A stretch of 64,000 nucleotides of DNA, taken from NCBI RefSeq assembly GCF_035920445.1, contig NZ_CP109162.1, forward strand, positions 2,108,001 through 2,172,000, read 5' to 3'. A program made the translations under genes and the position numbers. How positions within the stretch are numbered: position 1 is the first letter of the stretch; each line of letters opens with the position of its first letter. Source of the DNA: Nocardia sp. NBC_01730. GTDB lineage: Bacteria; Actinomycetota; Actinomycetes; Mycobacteriales; Mycobacteriaceae. The notes under the pieces are model-generated. The model saw only the letters and a list, made by a program, of their open reading frames with translations, ran no database searches and had not been told where the DNA came from. Shown piece after piece: positions 9,113 through 18,308 of the stretch.

Positions 9113-9388
9113 CGGGCCGACGCGGCTCCTCGCTGAATCCGCTGGACCGGCCGCCAAGAGCACGGCGTCATCGCCTCGAGATCCGGACTGAAAAGACTGT
9201 TGCGACAAACGATCACGCTCCCCATACCGTGCGAACGATTCGACACCGTGCTGTCCCAACAAGATCGGCCCGGCACGCCCAGTGTGACATCAGCTCTGCG
9301 TGGACACGGCGAGAACTTGCTCCAGACTTCGCAGGAACTACAGGCGGTCCGGGCGACCAACTGCTGTCGACGGCCTTGCTGCATGCCG

Positions 9389-9546
9389 TCAAGTCAAGAT
9401 CTGCCACAACGCCTGAACATAGCCGTGCACGGCGTAGATCTGGACGCCTTCGCGGCCGGCCTCACGCGCCCGGACGGCTGCTGCGGCGAAACCCTCCACG
9501 ACGCCGGGCATTTCACCGGTCCGTAACGGGGAAGATTATGTCCCGT
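9389..9546 (-). pseudogene. Old yellow enzyme (NADH:flavin oxidoreductase) fragment
   Basis: The minus strand reads LRTGEMPGVVEGFAAAAVRA followed by REAGREGVQIYAVHGYVQAL. In OYE-family flavoenzymes the helix before the active site reads EIxxxVxxFAxAAxRAxxAGFDGVEIHGAHGYL, a close match. A TGA at 9389-9391 ends the frame soon after HGYV, where the barrel should continue, and no upstream barrel is visible in this frame. Only about 50 codons remain. Confidence 0.5.
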
Positions 9547-9689
9547 AGAGCGGTTCACGCACATCCGATGCCGACACACTTCGGAGTCCGCGTTGTAGGC
9601 AAATCGGCATTCGAGTTCGGCTCCCTCGATGTCGAGGTCGGAGATGTAGCACGGGAACCAGCGCAGATGGCACAACCTGCGGTTTCCGA

Positions 9690-9848
9690 TCATGGCTCGC
9701 GAGGCTGAACGAGTTTGATCGCGCCGGCCGCGGCGAAGACGAGGGCCGGCACGATCTGCAGCGTCCACAGCGCCGCCCCGGCCTCCCGCCAGGTTTGGTG
9801 CCCTTCGAGGACCATCCACATAGCGCTGATCACAGTGCCTATGAGCAT
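9690..9848 (-). pseudogene. Truncated DoxX-like membrane protein
   Basis: A 52-codon ORF from an ATG at 9848. It ends ALWTLQIVPALVFAAAGAI then KLVQPREP and a stop. DoxX proteins commonly begin with a first helix ending A-F-x-x-A-G-x-x-K-L-x-x-P-R-E, as here, but continue for another 70-80 aa with three more helices. This one stops immediately after PREP, so it is truncated. An intact DoxX gene is present at 48500. Confidence 0.42.
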
Positions 9849-9967
9849 CGACGCTGAGCTCCGTCCCGGGCGTGATGGTGTAGCGCCCGGCCGCTACACC
9901 GGGCGCCACGTCCCGCATCGGAATATCGCAGCTGCCAGGTCCGGGAGTAAGTCCGTAGCGTCGTCGG

Positions 9968-10396
9968 TCAGGCTCGGCGCAGGGCCAGGACGGGGATTGT
10001 GCGGATGCCTTCGGTCTTCTGCGCGTAACCGGCGAAGCCGGGGTAGCGGCGAGCCTGCTCGGCGTAGATCCGATCCCGTTCGGCTCCGGTCACCTCGGTG
10101 ACGGCCACCGGGTAGGTGTCGGTGCCGCGTTCCACTTCACCCGTGCCGGCCGTGATCAGGTTGTAGTACCAGTCGGGGTTGGTCGGCGCTCCTGCCTTGG
10201 AGGCGAAAACATAGATAACATCTTGATCCTGCTCATCCGGCAGGTACATCATCGGACTCACCAGTTCGCGTCCGGTCTTGCGACCGCGATTGTGTACCAG
10301 CACAACGGGGGCGCCCTCGAACGGGCCGCCGACCCGGCCCTGGTTTGCCCGGAATTCAGCGATGATCTTGGTGTTCCAGTCGTGAGGCTTGGTCAT
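9968..10396 (-). CDS. Deazaflavin (F420)-dependent nitroreductase family protein
   Basis: A 142-aa protein (MTKPHDWNTKIIAEFRANQG...) of the Ddn/nitroreductase split-barrel family common in F420-producing actinobacteria. Diagnostic parts are GRVGGPFEGAPVVLVHNRGRKTG, PMMYLPD, VIYVFASKAGAPTNPDWYYN and RYPGFAGYAQKT, which form the F420-binding fold. These enzymes transfer hydride from F420H2 to quinones or nitro compounds in the cytoplasm or at the membrane. The ATG at 10396 has AGGAG ten nt upstream; the ATG at 10405 is too close to it. The start overlaps the stop of the preceding ORF by 4 nt (ATGA). Confidence 0.9.
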   Translation of the reverse strand: MTKPHDWNTKIIAEFRANQGRVGGPFEGAPVVLVHNRGRKTGRELVSPMMYLPDEQDQDVIYVFASKAGAPTNPDWYYNLITAGTGEVERGTDTYPVAVTEVTGAERDRIYAEQARRYPGFAGYAQKTEGIRTIPVLALRRA

Positions 10397-10719
10397 GTTG
10401 TGCATTCTCCTGTCACGGCAGGGCGTGCGGTGCTCGGCACGCTCGTGGGTTCACCGGGTAGTGAGGCTACAGACGACGGTTCCCAGTTGTCCGCGATCTG
10501 TTCGAGAGAGATGTCCTGAGTGCGGGTCTGACGCAGTACCGAGTTGTCGTCGAGGCCGGCGAGCAGGAACTGGGCGGTGAGCGTGAAGTCGCCCGGCGCG
10601 TCGGCTTGGCGGAGCAGCACGGCGATGTGCCGGAGGGGCCCGACCTTGCGGCTGGACCCCAGTTCAGGAATTGTCCGGGGTGCGTTTGCGCGGGTCCGTC
10701 GGCGTGAACGGGTCTGCAT
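10393..10719 (-). CDS. Hypothetical protein, up to 108 aa, coupled to the nitroreductase
   Basis: The central part reads GPLRHIAVLLRQADAPGDFT, LTAQFLLAGLDDNSVLRQTR and QDISLEQIADNWEP, with amino acid composition typical of a real protein. Its stop overlaps the nitroreductase start by 4 nt (ATGA). The first 15-20 codons are Arg-rich and overlap the PPOX remnant in another frame, so the true start may be lower. No family was recognised. Confidence 0.4.
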   Translation of the reverse strand: MQTRSRRRTRANAPRTIPELGSSRKVGPLRHIAVLLRQADAPGDFTLTAQFLLAGLDDNSVLRQTRTQDISLEQIADNWEPSSVASLPGEPTSVPSTARPAVTGECTT

Positions 10720-10990
10720 CGATACCCCATGAGTTGACCCAGTTCGGGATCAATTCGATCCAGCGTGGGCCGAAGCCGCCGCCGAGGACTTCGCCGCCGG
10801 ACTCCTGTATGAGCACCTCACCCTTGATAGTCCCCCCGCGGGGTGCCCATGTCGGTTCGGTGACGAGGTCGTCGACAACGAACGCCGCGTGCGGCTTGAC
10901 GCGGAGGTGGCGAATGTAGAGCCGTTCCTGACCGCGATAGCTGTGCCCGCCGATCTTGATGGTCTCTCGCTCGGCGTCGAGGTGGAATCA
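10664..10990 (-). pseudogene. PPOX/F420-type split-barrel oxidoreductase, N-terminus lost
   Basis: The minus strand reads FHLDAERETIKIGGHSYRGQ and RLYIRHLRVKPHAAFVVDDL, then TEPTWAPRGGTIKGEVLIQE and ends WVNSWGIDADPF... before a TGA at 10664. The pattern (IxIGGHxxxxxxKxRxxxxNPxAAxVVDDL...WxPRGxxIxG) is that of pyridoxamine-oxidase-like, F420- or FMN-dependent proteins. An in-frame TGA directly precedes the FHLD segment and no start or N-terminal beta-hairpin is present, so the 5' part is missing. The C-terminus looks intact. Confidence 0.6.
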
Positions 10991-11230
10991 GGTCGGTGAA
11001 TCGGCAGTTCTCCATCGACCGGTCGGAGTCGGAAAACCCATGTGGCACAAGGACTTCGGCACTTGGTGATCCGTCAGGGCGCCGCGGTTCGGTTCACCGA
11101 GACCAGCAGCCGACCCCACCGCCTTCGAGGTCGAGCACGGCAAACGCGTTCACGGCTGTACCGAGCCGGCCCGCCCAGGGACTTCGGGAAGTCCGTGGGC
11201 GGGCGGCTCGGGCGTCGGATGATCCCAGGG

Positions 11231-14200
11231 CTAACGCAGAGGGGACTCGATGGCCTCAACGATGCGGGGGCGGAGTTCGGCGACACGGATGACCGCGTCG
11301 ACGGAGCCGACCTCGATGGCGCGCTGGATGCTGTGCACGCGGTCGAACTCCGCGGCCACCTCGCCGAGCTTCTCCGCGCGGACCGACGAGCGGAGCTCGT
11401 CGAGCTCCGCGGTCAACGCACCGCGGTTGGCCCCGGAGGCGGCCGCGGCGCGGGCCTCCAGGTCCCGCACGCGCGGGTCGGCCGCGGTGCGGGCGTTGAC
11501 GTCGCCGGAGAACACCACCGCGGCGGCAGGGGCGCCGCCGAGCACCGAGGCGAACGAGCCTTCCAGCGCAAGCACGGTCATGTTCGGGTTCAGCGCCTTC
11601 GAAAACACCACGAACGCGCCGCCGTGGTACCGCGAGATCACGCAGAACACAATCGGCCCGCGGAAGTTCACGATCGCGCGGCCGATCTCGGCGCCGTACT
11701 CCAGCTGCAATTTCCGCATCGACTCCGGGGAGCCGTCGAAGCCGGACAGGTTTGCCAACACCACCAGCGGCCGGTTCCCGCTGGCCGCGTTGATCGCCCG
11801 CGCGGCCTTCTGAGATGACCGCGGGAACAGCGTGCCCGCGGTGTAGGTGTCCGGGCCGTCGGTGGGCGGAAAACCGCGCCGCGGCACCGACTGTGACTCG
11901 ATGCCGAGCAGGCACACCGGCATGCCACCGAGATGCACGTCCTGCACCACTGCGGTCTCCGCGTCGGCCATGCCCGCCCAGCGTTCCAGCACCGGGTGGT
12001 CCTGGTCGGAGAGCGCCCGCATCACAGTCCGGATGTCGAACGGCTTCTTACGGTCCGGGTTCGCCTGAGCGGAGAAGATCTCGCCAACGGTGGTGAAGTC
12101 GCTGTCCACCACGGCATGTGGGAAGTCGGAGACGTCGCGGTCGACGGGGTCGGTCGTCTTCGCCCGCCGCGGCGCCTCCTCGCCTGGTGCGATGTACGTG
12201 TGGTCGTAGTGCGACATCAGCACATCCCGCGCGGCGGCCAGGTTCGGCGCCCAGTACTGCGCCTGCCCGTTCGGTCCCATCACCCGGTCGTAGCCGCCGA
12301 TGCCGAGGTTGTCCTCGGCCGACACGCCACCAGAGAAGTCGAGCGCTTCCTTGCCGGTGAGCACCATTGCCGAGTCTGGCGTCATCACCAGGATGCCCTT
12401 GGTGTGCATGAGCATCGTCGCCTCAGCGTTCCAGTAAGGCTGCGCGCCGACGTTGATGCCCGCGACCACGATATTGATCTCGCCGCCGTCCTGGGTGAAC
12501 TCGACGATCCGCTTGAGCGCCGCGGCCACCCAGTCCATGTTCTCCGTGCCCGACTCCATAGAGATCCGGGCGCCAGAGGACAGCGCGTACCACTCCAGCG
12601 GCACCTGCATCCGCTCGGCCAGGTCCAGTGCCGCGATCACACGGCGGCACTCCGGTTCCGACAGTGCGCCGAGCGACTTCGTCGGGTCGCCGAGCAACAC
12701 GACCCTGGTGACGCCCTGCGGGTGCCGCAGGGTGGGCGTGGTGACCACGCCGGCGACGAGCGCCGCGGTGTTGCGGCCCTTCGGCCGGTCAACCGGCACC
12801 AGCGCGTGGTCGTCGAGGTCGTGCTCAACGAAGTCGCCGAGCAAGCCGGTCAACTCATACGGGTACACGGTGTTGCGGCTGCTCGCGCGCAGCACCTTCT
12901 GTCGGTAGTCGTCAACCGGCTCGACCGGCTCGGCCGACGGTTCTCCGACCGTCAGCTCGGTGCCGCCGGTCGCGTCGAAGGAGATGCGCACGGTGAGCTT
13001 GGTCAGCTCGCCGGTCTTCCGGTCGCGCTGGCGCGCGATGAACAGGATCTCCTCCAGCCCTGCGCCTGCGGCCGTCGGCAGCACGCGCCCGGTGATCATC
13101 TCCAGCTCCGCGCGGGTGAGGTCGCTCGGCGGCCAGATGTAGACCACGATCCGGTTGGTGTTGAAGCGCTTTTTCGATGGCCGCCGCGACTGCGCGCGGC
13201 GGATCGAGTCGATGCAGGTAGCGATGGTGTTCTCGGCCGTCGGCAGCGCGATCAGCCTGCCCGTGTGCTCGCGCAGCCCGGTCAAGTCGCGCACCTGTGC
13301 GAACGCAACAAGGCGGTCGTCCGACGAGTTCTCCCGCGCCACGCACTGGAAGAGGTAGACCTCCTCGTCCAGCGACGGCAGCCGGGTGAGGTCGAACTTG
13401 CTCAGCCGATCAAGCTGCATCCGCTGCGCGATGTACGGGTGCAGGCCGCGGATCAGTCGTTCCTCGGTCATCCCCGTCGTCGACGGGCGGAAGGTGACGT
13501 GGTGGTGCATCACCGCGGCGCCGCGGCCCGCGACGGTGGCGGTGAGTCTGCGCACCTGGTTCGGCAGCGGATGCGTTCTGACGACCTCGTGCAGCGCAGC
13601 CGCCAGCGCGTCGGAGTCCTCCGGCTGCTTCTCCCAGGCGAGATAGATGTCGGCGTCGATGGGGTTACCGCCGCCCGCAAGCTCCGCGAGCCCGCGCAGC
13701 GCGCTGCCCAGCGCTTCGAAGGTCACCGCGCAGGAGACCACGCGCGAGCCCACACGCTCGGCGACCACAAACGTGCAGCCAGCGACCTCTGCGGTACAGA
13801 CGCCGGTGAGCCCCTTGTTGCCGTAGTACCGCCGGGTCAGCACTTCCAGCATGACCGCGCTGTCCAGGTGGTGGCGGATCAGCCGCTGACCGAGAAGCCG
13901 CACCAACGGCTCGGTGCTGCGCACCATCTCGGCGATTCGCTCGGCGCGGTCCGGCGTGTCCGGGTACGCATCCAGGTGGCGCAGATGCTTACGGACATCG
14001 GCATAGACGCGGGCGCGGTTGCGGCGCAGCAACGGCTGGCCGAACCAGGCGAACACCACGCCGCGCGCGAGGTCGGAGACCACAGGGTAGCGGACCTGCG
14101 TTGCGGCCACCAGCCGCTCCAGCGCGAGACCGGCGGGCTCACGCAGCGTCTCGTCGGGCATCGGTTCCCGCAGCCACGCGCGCAGCAATGTCGCGACCAC

Positions 14201-16687
14201 CGTGGCGGTGGCGAACCCGCGTTGCTGAGCAAGGAAGATCCGGAACACTCCGGCTTCGAGCTCGGGGGAACGGTCCAGCTCGGTGACACCGTAGTGCCCG
14301 AGCGCCTTGGCGAGCTTGGCCCGGAACGACTCCGGCAGCCTGGCCCGCTCGACGTCGAGGCTCTGCAAGTAGGTGTGGAAGTACTCGCGGGCGCTGTGCA
14401 CGTGGCCGCTGACGTCCTCGCCCGCAGGCCGGTTGCGGCTCAGCTCGGCGAGGTCGGCGAACACGTCGAGGAGTTCGAGCTCCTCGGCCAGCGGCCGGCG
14501 GCCCTCATCCGTGGCCGCGCGGCGCGCGACGAGGTAGTCGTCGAGCACCCGGCGTTCGTCGTGCGGGTCGACGTCGAAGCCCAGCAGCAGGCTGCGCAGG
14601 TCCTCCTGGCCGCGCGAGGTGCGCTCCCGCACCGTGATCTTCCCGGACGCGGCGGGCAGGTCCAGCTCGACGGACCCGACGGCTGAAGTGTCCTCGGCTT
14701 CGGTGTCGTCGTCGACGAGCGGCTCCAGCCGCAGTAGCGGTGCACCGGTCTCCACCTGGCTGCCCACAGACACGGCACATTCCTTCAGCCGAGCCTTGAA
14801 CGGCGCTCGCAGCACCGTCTCCATCTTCATGCTCTCCAGCACAAGCACCGGGGCGCCCGCCTCGACCTCGGCGCCGACCTCGAGCGGCGTGGCGACCACC
14901 AGCGCGGGCGCCGGCGAGCGGACGACGCCGCCCTCGTCTCGGCTGACCCGGTGCGTCACGCCATCCACCTCGACCAGGTGGATCGGCCCGTGCGTGCCGG
15001 TGAGCAGGCGGTATCGGGTGCCGTTGACGACGATCCGCCCGGTGTGCCGGTCGAAGCGCTCGAGCTCGACGTCGGCGGCACGGACGTCGCCACCCGATTC
15101 GACGCCGACGCGGAACCGATGCGCGCCGACCCGCGCGACGCGCACGCGGTAACCAACGCCACGCAGCTTCAGATCGAGCGGCCGTCCGCTCTCGTGCTGC
15201 ACCTGCGGGCGGCCACCGAACGCCGTCGACAGCAGCCGCTGCCGCTCGACGCGTTCTTCCTCCTCATACGCCTCGATGGCGGCTGCCGCCAGCGCAACGG
15301 CGGAGTGCTGATGCGAGACCAGCCTGCCCTCGCCGCGGGCGCGGTCGATCCAGCCGGTGTCGGCACTGGCGTCGATCACCTCCGGCTGATCGAGTAGATC
15401 GAGCACGAAGCTCTTGTTCGTCGCGCCACCCTCGATGATCACCGTGGTCTGCGCCATCGCCCTACGGAGCCTGCCGAGGGCTTCGTCGCGGTCGCGGCCG
15501 TAGGCGATGATCTTCGCGATCATCGAGTCGAAGTCGGCGGGGATGGTGTCGCCCTCGCTGACGCCGGTGTCCACGCGGATGCCCGGCCCGGTGGGCAGGT
15601 CCAAGCGCACGATGCGGCCCGGGGAGGGCGCGAAGTCGCGGTCGGGGTCTTCGGCGTTCAGCCGGGCTTCGATGGCGTGCCCGCGCTCCGCCGGCGGCTC
15701 ACCTTCGAGTCTGCCACCGGATGCCACCCACAGCTGCGCCCTGACCAGATCGAACCCGGTGGTGGACTCGGTGATCGGATGCTCGACCTGCAGGCGGGTA
15801 TTGACCTCGAGGAACGCGAACTGCTTGTCGACAGGGTGGTAGAGGAACTCGACGGTCGCCGCACCGCGGTAGCCGACCGCGACGGCCAGCCGTTCGGCCG
15901 ACGCCTTGAGCTCGGCCGTCTGCACCGGGCTGAGCACCGGCGATGCCGACTCCTCGATGACCTTCTGGTTACGCCGCTGCACCGAACAGTCGCGGACGCC
16001 GAGCGCCCACGCGGTGCCCTCGCCGTCAGCGATCACCTGGACCTCGACGTGCCGGGCACCGGTAACCAGGCGCTCCAGGAACACGACGCCGCTGCCGAAC
16101 GCCCGCGCGGCCTCCTGGCTGGTGCGTTCGTAGGCGTCGACGAGCTCGGCCTCGTTCGTGATCACGCGGATGCCGCGTCCGCCGCCACCCGCGGTCGCCT
16201 TCAACATCAGCGGGTATCCGATCTCGGCCGCCGAGGCCATCGCGTCCTCCAAGGTCGCGACCGCACCGCGGCTCCACGGCGCGACCGGCACACCGACCTT
16301 CTCGGCGATCAGCTTCGCACCGATCTTGTCGCCGAGCTTGCGCATAGCCTCCGCGCTCGGTCCGACAAAGGTGACTCCGACCCTCTCGCACAGCTCCGCG
16401 AATGCCGGGTCCTCCGCCACGAAGCCCCAGCCGACCCACGCGGCGTCGGCCCCGGTCTCCACCAGCGCGAGCTCAAGCGCCTTCAGGTCCAGGTACGGGC
16501 GCTCGGACGCGGGGCCGAGGTCGTAGGCGATGTCCGCCTCTCGCACAAACGTGGCATTGCAGTCGACGTCGGTGTGCAGGGCGACGGTTTCGATCGATGT
16601 CGCGGTCTCCGCGGCTAGGCCCCGGACAGCGTGAATTAGCCGCATCGCGGCCTCACCTCGGTTGACGATCACGATACGTCTGAACAC
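11231..16687 (-). CDS. Fused acetyl/acyl-CoA carboxylase (biotin carboxylase, BCCP and carboxyltransferase in one chain)
   Basis: A single chain of about 1818 aa that carboxylates acetyl- or another acyl-CoA, giving malonyl-type extender units for lipid synthesis. Domains in order: biotin carboxylase, about residues 1-450 (FRRIVIVNRGEAAMR; ATP-grasp GGGGRGIRV; RDCSVQRRNQKVIEESAS; EVNTRLQVEHPITE); biotin carrier near 585-660 with the biotinyl Lys in ESMKMETV; a helical central region; carboxyltransferase, about 1240-1800 (ALSSGARISMESGTENMDW, INIVVAGINVGAQPYWNAEA, LANLSGFDGSPESMRKLQLE). The order resembles eukaryotic-type multidomain ACC, unlike the usual split AccA/AccD subunits of actinobacteria. 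The GTG at 16687 has AGGAAGG eight nt upstream; the frame to 16744 lacks conservation. The preceding 700 bp are non-coding or degenerate, so transcription probably starts close by. Confidence 0.93.
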   Translation of the reverse strand: MFRRIVIVNRGEAAMRLIHAVRGLAAETATSIETVALHTDVDCNATFVREADIAYDLGPASERPYLDLKALELALVETGADAAWVGWGFVAEDPAFAELCERVGVTFVGPSAEAMRKLGDKIGAKLIAEKVGVPVAPWSRGAVATLEDAMASAAEIGYPLMLKATAGGGGRGIRVITNEAELVDAYERTSQEAARAFGSGVVFLERLVTGARHVEVQVIADGEGTAWALGVRDCSVQRRNQKVIEESASPVLSPVQTAELKASAERLAVAVGYRGAATVEFLYHPVDKQFAFLEVNTRLQVEHPITESTTGFDLVRAQLWVASGGRLEGEPPAERGHAIEARLNAEDPDRDFAPSPGRIVRLDLPTGPGIRVDTGVSEGDTIPADFDSMIAKIIAYGRDRDEALGRLRRAMAQTTVIIEGGATNKSFVLDLLDQPEVIDASADTGWIDRARGEGRLVSHQHSAVALAAAAIEAYEEEERVERQRLLSTAFGGRPQVQHESGRPLDLKLRGVGYRVRVARVGAHRFRVGVESGGDVRAADVELERFDRHTGRIVVNGTRYRLLTGTHGPIHLVEVDGVTHRVSRDEGGVVRSPAPALVVATPLEVGAEVEAGAPVLVLESMKMETVLRAPFKARLKECAVSVGSQVETGAPLLRLEPLVDDDTEAEDTSAVGSVELDLPAASGKITVRERTSRGQEDLRSLLLGFDVDPHDERRVLDDYLVARRAATDEGRRPLAEELELLDVFADLAELSRNRPAGEDVSGHVHSAREYFHTYLQSLDVERARLPESFRAKLAKALGHYGVTELDRSPELEAGVFRIFLAQQRGFATATVVATLLRAWLREPMPDETLREPAGLALERLVAATQVRYPVVSDLARGVVFAWFGQPLLRRNRARVYADVRKHLRHLDAYPDTPDRAERIAEMVRSTEPLVRLLGQRLIRHHLDSAVMLEVLTRRYYGNKGLTGVCTAEVAGCTFVVAERVGSRVVSCAVTFEALGSALRGLAELAGGGNPIDADIYLAWEKQPEDSDALAAALHEVVRTHPLPNQVRRLTATVAGRGAAVMHHHVTFRPSTTGMTEERLIRGLHPYIAQRMQLDRLSKFDLTRLPSLDEEVYLFQCVARENSSDDRLVAFAQVRDLTGLREHTGRLIALPTAENTIATCIDSIRRAQSRRPSKKRFNTNRIVVYIWPPSDLTRAELEMITGRVLPTAAGAGLEEILFIARQRDRKTGELTKLTVRISFDATGGTELTVGEPSAEPVEPVDDYRQKVLRASSRNTVYPYELTGLLGDFVEHDLDDHALVPVDRPKGRNTAALVAGVVTTPTLRHPQGVTRVVLLGDPTKSLGALSEPECRRVIAALDLAERMQVPLEWYALSSGARISMESGTENMDWVAAALKRIVEFTQDGGEINIVVAGINVGAQPYWNAEATMLMHTKGILVMTPDSAMVLTGKEALDFSGGVSAEDNLGIGGYDRVMGPNGQAQYWAPNLAAARDVLMSHYDHTYIAPGEEAPRRAKTTDPVDRDVSDFPHAVVDSDFTTVGEIFSAQANPDRKKPFDIRTVMRALSDQDHPVLERWAGMADAETAVVQDVHLGGMPVCLLGIESQSVPRRGFPPTDGPDTYTAGTLFPRSSQKAARAINAASGNRPLVVLANLSGFDGSPESMRKLQLEYGAEIGRAIVNFRGPIVFCVISRYHGGAFVVFSKALNPNMTVLALEGSFASVLGGAPAAAVVFSGDVNARTAADPRVRDLEARAAAASGANRGALTAELDELRSSVRAEKLGEVAAEFDRVHSIQRAIEVGSVDAVIRVAELRPRIVEAIESPLR

Positions 16688-17405
16688 TCGACAGCCCTTC
16701 CTATGTAATGCACTAGCCCGGTCGGCCGACGCGACACATCCCACGCGCCCCGCTGGCGAATTTGTCTGGAGAAGCTTGTCATGAGGTCGCTGGGGTGCGC
16801 TCGCCGACAGTGGTATCGCCCGCCGCGTAATGCGTTACAAGAGCTGCCCACAACCCACAGGCTAAGCCCTTGCTCCCCTGCCTTCCCAACCAGGTCGGAA
16901 CGAACCGCACCACTTCGCGCACGGCGATGGCGATGTGGCAATCTGCTGGGTGCGGTATCTTCCGTGCGCCGAATCCGGCCGCCACCAATATCGCTCAGCT
17001 GTTGTGTGGGCACCGATGTGCTCCTTCCTGAACCTGTACCTGTAGCAAGTCCTCGGCTACCGCGCCTTCCCGTCCGGCGCGGCGCTGCTACCGATGGCAG
17101 CGTCGGAGCCGCGGGTCCGGGCGCGCAAGTGTGTGGCGGGGCTGCTGGCGGGCTTGGAACCCAGACACGGGTGGACGCTCCACCGAACGTGCTGCTGAGG
17201 TGCGACGCGCGTAGGCCGGCAGCGAAATCTACACGGACAAAGCGAAATTGGACCGACAGATGAACGTCGACTTCTTCGGGGTGGGGTGACTGTCGCGGGT
17301 CGCCTACGGAACGACGAACGAGGAGATGCTGTTCGTCGCTGCGGTGATCCGAATCGCGTGACCGCAAAGGCGCGTACGTCCCGTCAGCGGGGTAGGTTCG
17401 TACGA
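16688..17405. other. Intergenic region with promoter space for two divergent genes
   Basis: 718 bp between the divergently oriented carboxylase and methyltransferase genes. Apart from the MFS remnant at 17016-17180 no gene is supported; other open frames are compositional shadows. The promoters of both flanking genes should lie here, but no clear -10/-35 pair was identified. Confidence 0.5.
17016..17180 (+). pseudogene. MFS drug-transporter fragment with in-frame stop
   Basis: The plus strand reads MCSFLNLYL, a TAG stop, then QVLGYRAFPSGAALLPMAAS. This is the conserved part of DHA2 (EmrB/QacA-like) transporters, usually YLQQVxGYSALxAGLAFLPMA. A CAG-to-TAG change gives the stop, and similarity fades after about 50 codons. 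No further transporter helices are found on either side. Confidence 0.45.
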
Positions 17406-18290
17406 ATGAAGGTCGGTGAACCCAGCCGAACAGCGCTGGCTACTGCATTTTCCCGCGCGTACCACCAGATCGCCCCGGAGCCGCGTATCTTCGTCGATCC
17501 ACTGGCTGTGCGGATCACAGGCGCCAGTCCGGACGAACTGATCGACCGCTGCACCGCGATCCTCGACGAGGCCGGGATGGACCCGATCCTGCAACGTCGA
17601 CGTCGGATGTTCCTGGCCGCGCGCAGCCGCTTCGCCGAGGAAACCCTCGCCACAGCTGTCGCAGAAGGTGTCCAGCAGGTTGTGATTCTGGGCGCGGGGC
17701 TCGATACCTTCGCCTATCGCAACCCCTACGACGGCCTCCGGCTCTTCGAGGTCGACCACCCCGACACGCAGGCGTGGAAGCGCGAACGCTTAGCCGCCAC
17801 TGGGATCGACATTCCGGACTCGCTGACCTTCGCTCCGGTCGATTTCGAAAGCCAAACCCTCGACGAGGGGCTGGCCACAGCCGGATTCGATCGCAGTCAG
17901 CCGGTGGTGTTCGTCTGGCTCGGCGTGGTGATGTACCTGACAAAGGACTCGACGGTCGCCATCCTGCGGTTCATGGCCGGGCAGTCGGCGCCGACGCGAG
18001 TGGTCATCGACTACCTGTACCCGCCCACAAACGATCCGGCTCAGCAGGCCAGGGTCGACCGGGTCGCCGCGATCGGCGAACCCTGGCTCAGCTTCTTCAC
18101 CGCCGAAGAATTCGCCGACCAGCTGCGGACACTCGGCTTCGACGAAGTCGAGGACCACGCAGGGGCGGTCCTGGTGGCGCGTTACCTCGAGCGGCCCGCG
18201 CCGAGCACCGGCGGCGAGGCCGGACCGCATGTGGTGCGGGCCGTTTCACTCGGCAGCAAACGCGAACGAAATGACAGCCCTGCCTCGTAG
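17406..18290 (+). CDS. Class I SAM-dependent methyltransferase (TIGR00027/leucine carboxyl methyltransferase-like)
   Basis: A 294-aa cytoplasmic methyltransferase beginning MKVGEPSRTALATAFSRAYH. It has the family's SAM site VVILGAGLDTFAYR, the acidic-loop EVDHPDTQAWKRERL, the VDFESQTLDEGL segment and VFVWLGVVMYLTKDS. This family is greatly expanded in mycobacteria and Nocardia; substrates are mostly unknown (small-molecule or polyketide carboxyl/hydroxyl groups). The ATG at 17406 was chosen because conservation begins there; the open frame to 17286 encodes a basic non-conserved extension. It stands alone, 18 bp before a fumarate reductase pseudogene on the same strand. Confidence 0.92.
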   Translation: MKVGEPSRTALATAFSRAYHQIAPEPRIFVDPLAVRITGASPDELIDRCTAILDEAGMDPILQRRRRMFLAARSRFAEETLATAVAEGVQQVVILGAGLDTFAYRNPYDGLRLFEVDHPDTQAWKRERLAATGIDIPDSLTFAPVDFESQTLDEGLATAGFDRSQPVVFVWLGVVMYLTKDSTVAILRFMAGQSAPTRVVIDYLYPPTNDPAQQARVDRVAAIGEPWLSFFTAEEFADQLRTLGFDEVEDHAGAVLVARYLERPAPSTGGEAGPHVVRAVSLGSKRERNDSPAS

Positions 18291-18308
18291 CGCCCGGGTG
18301 GTGCCACC

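Noticed and set aside
8503..9708. A 401-codon plus-strand frame
   Set aside because: Arg/His/Pro-rich, and opposite several minus-strand segments with recognisable families.
11933..14686. A 917-codon open frame on the plus strand
   Set aside because: It lies wholly inside the fused carboxylase on the other strand; the product is His/Arg/Val-rich with no motif, a GC-skew shadow.
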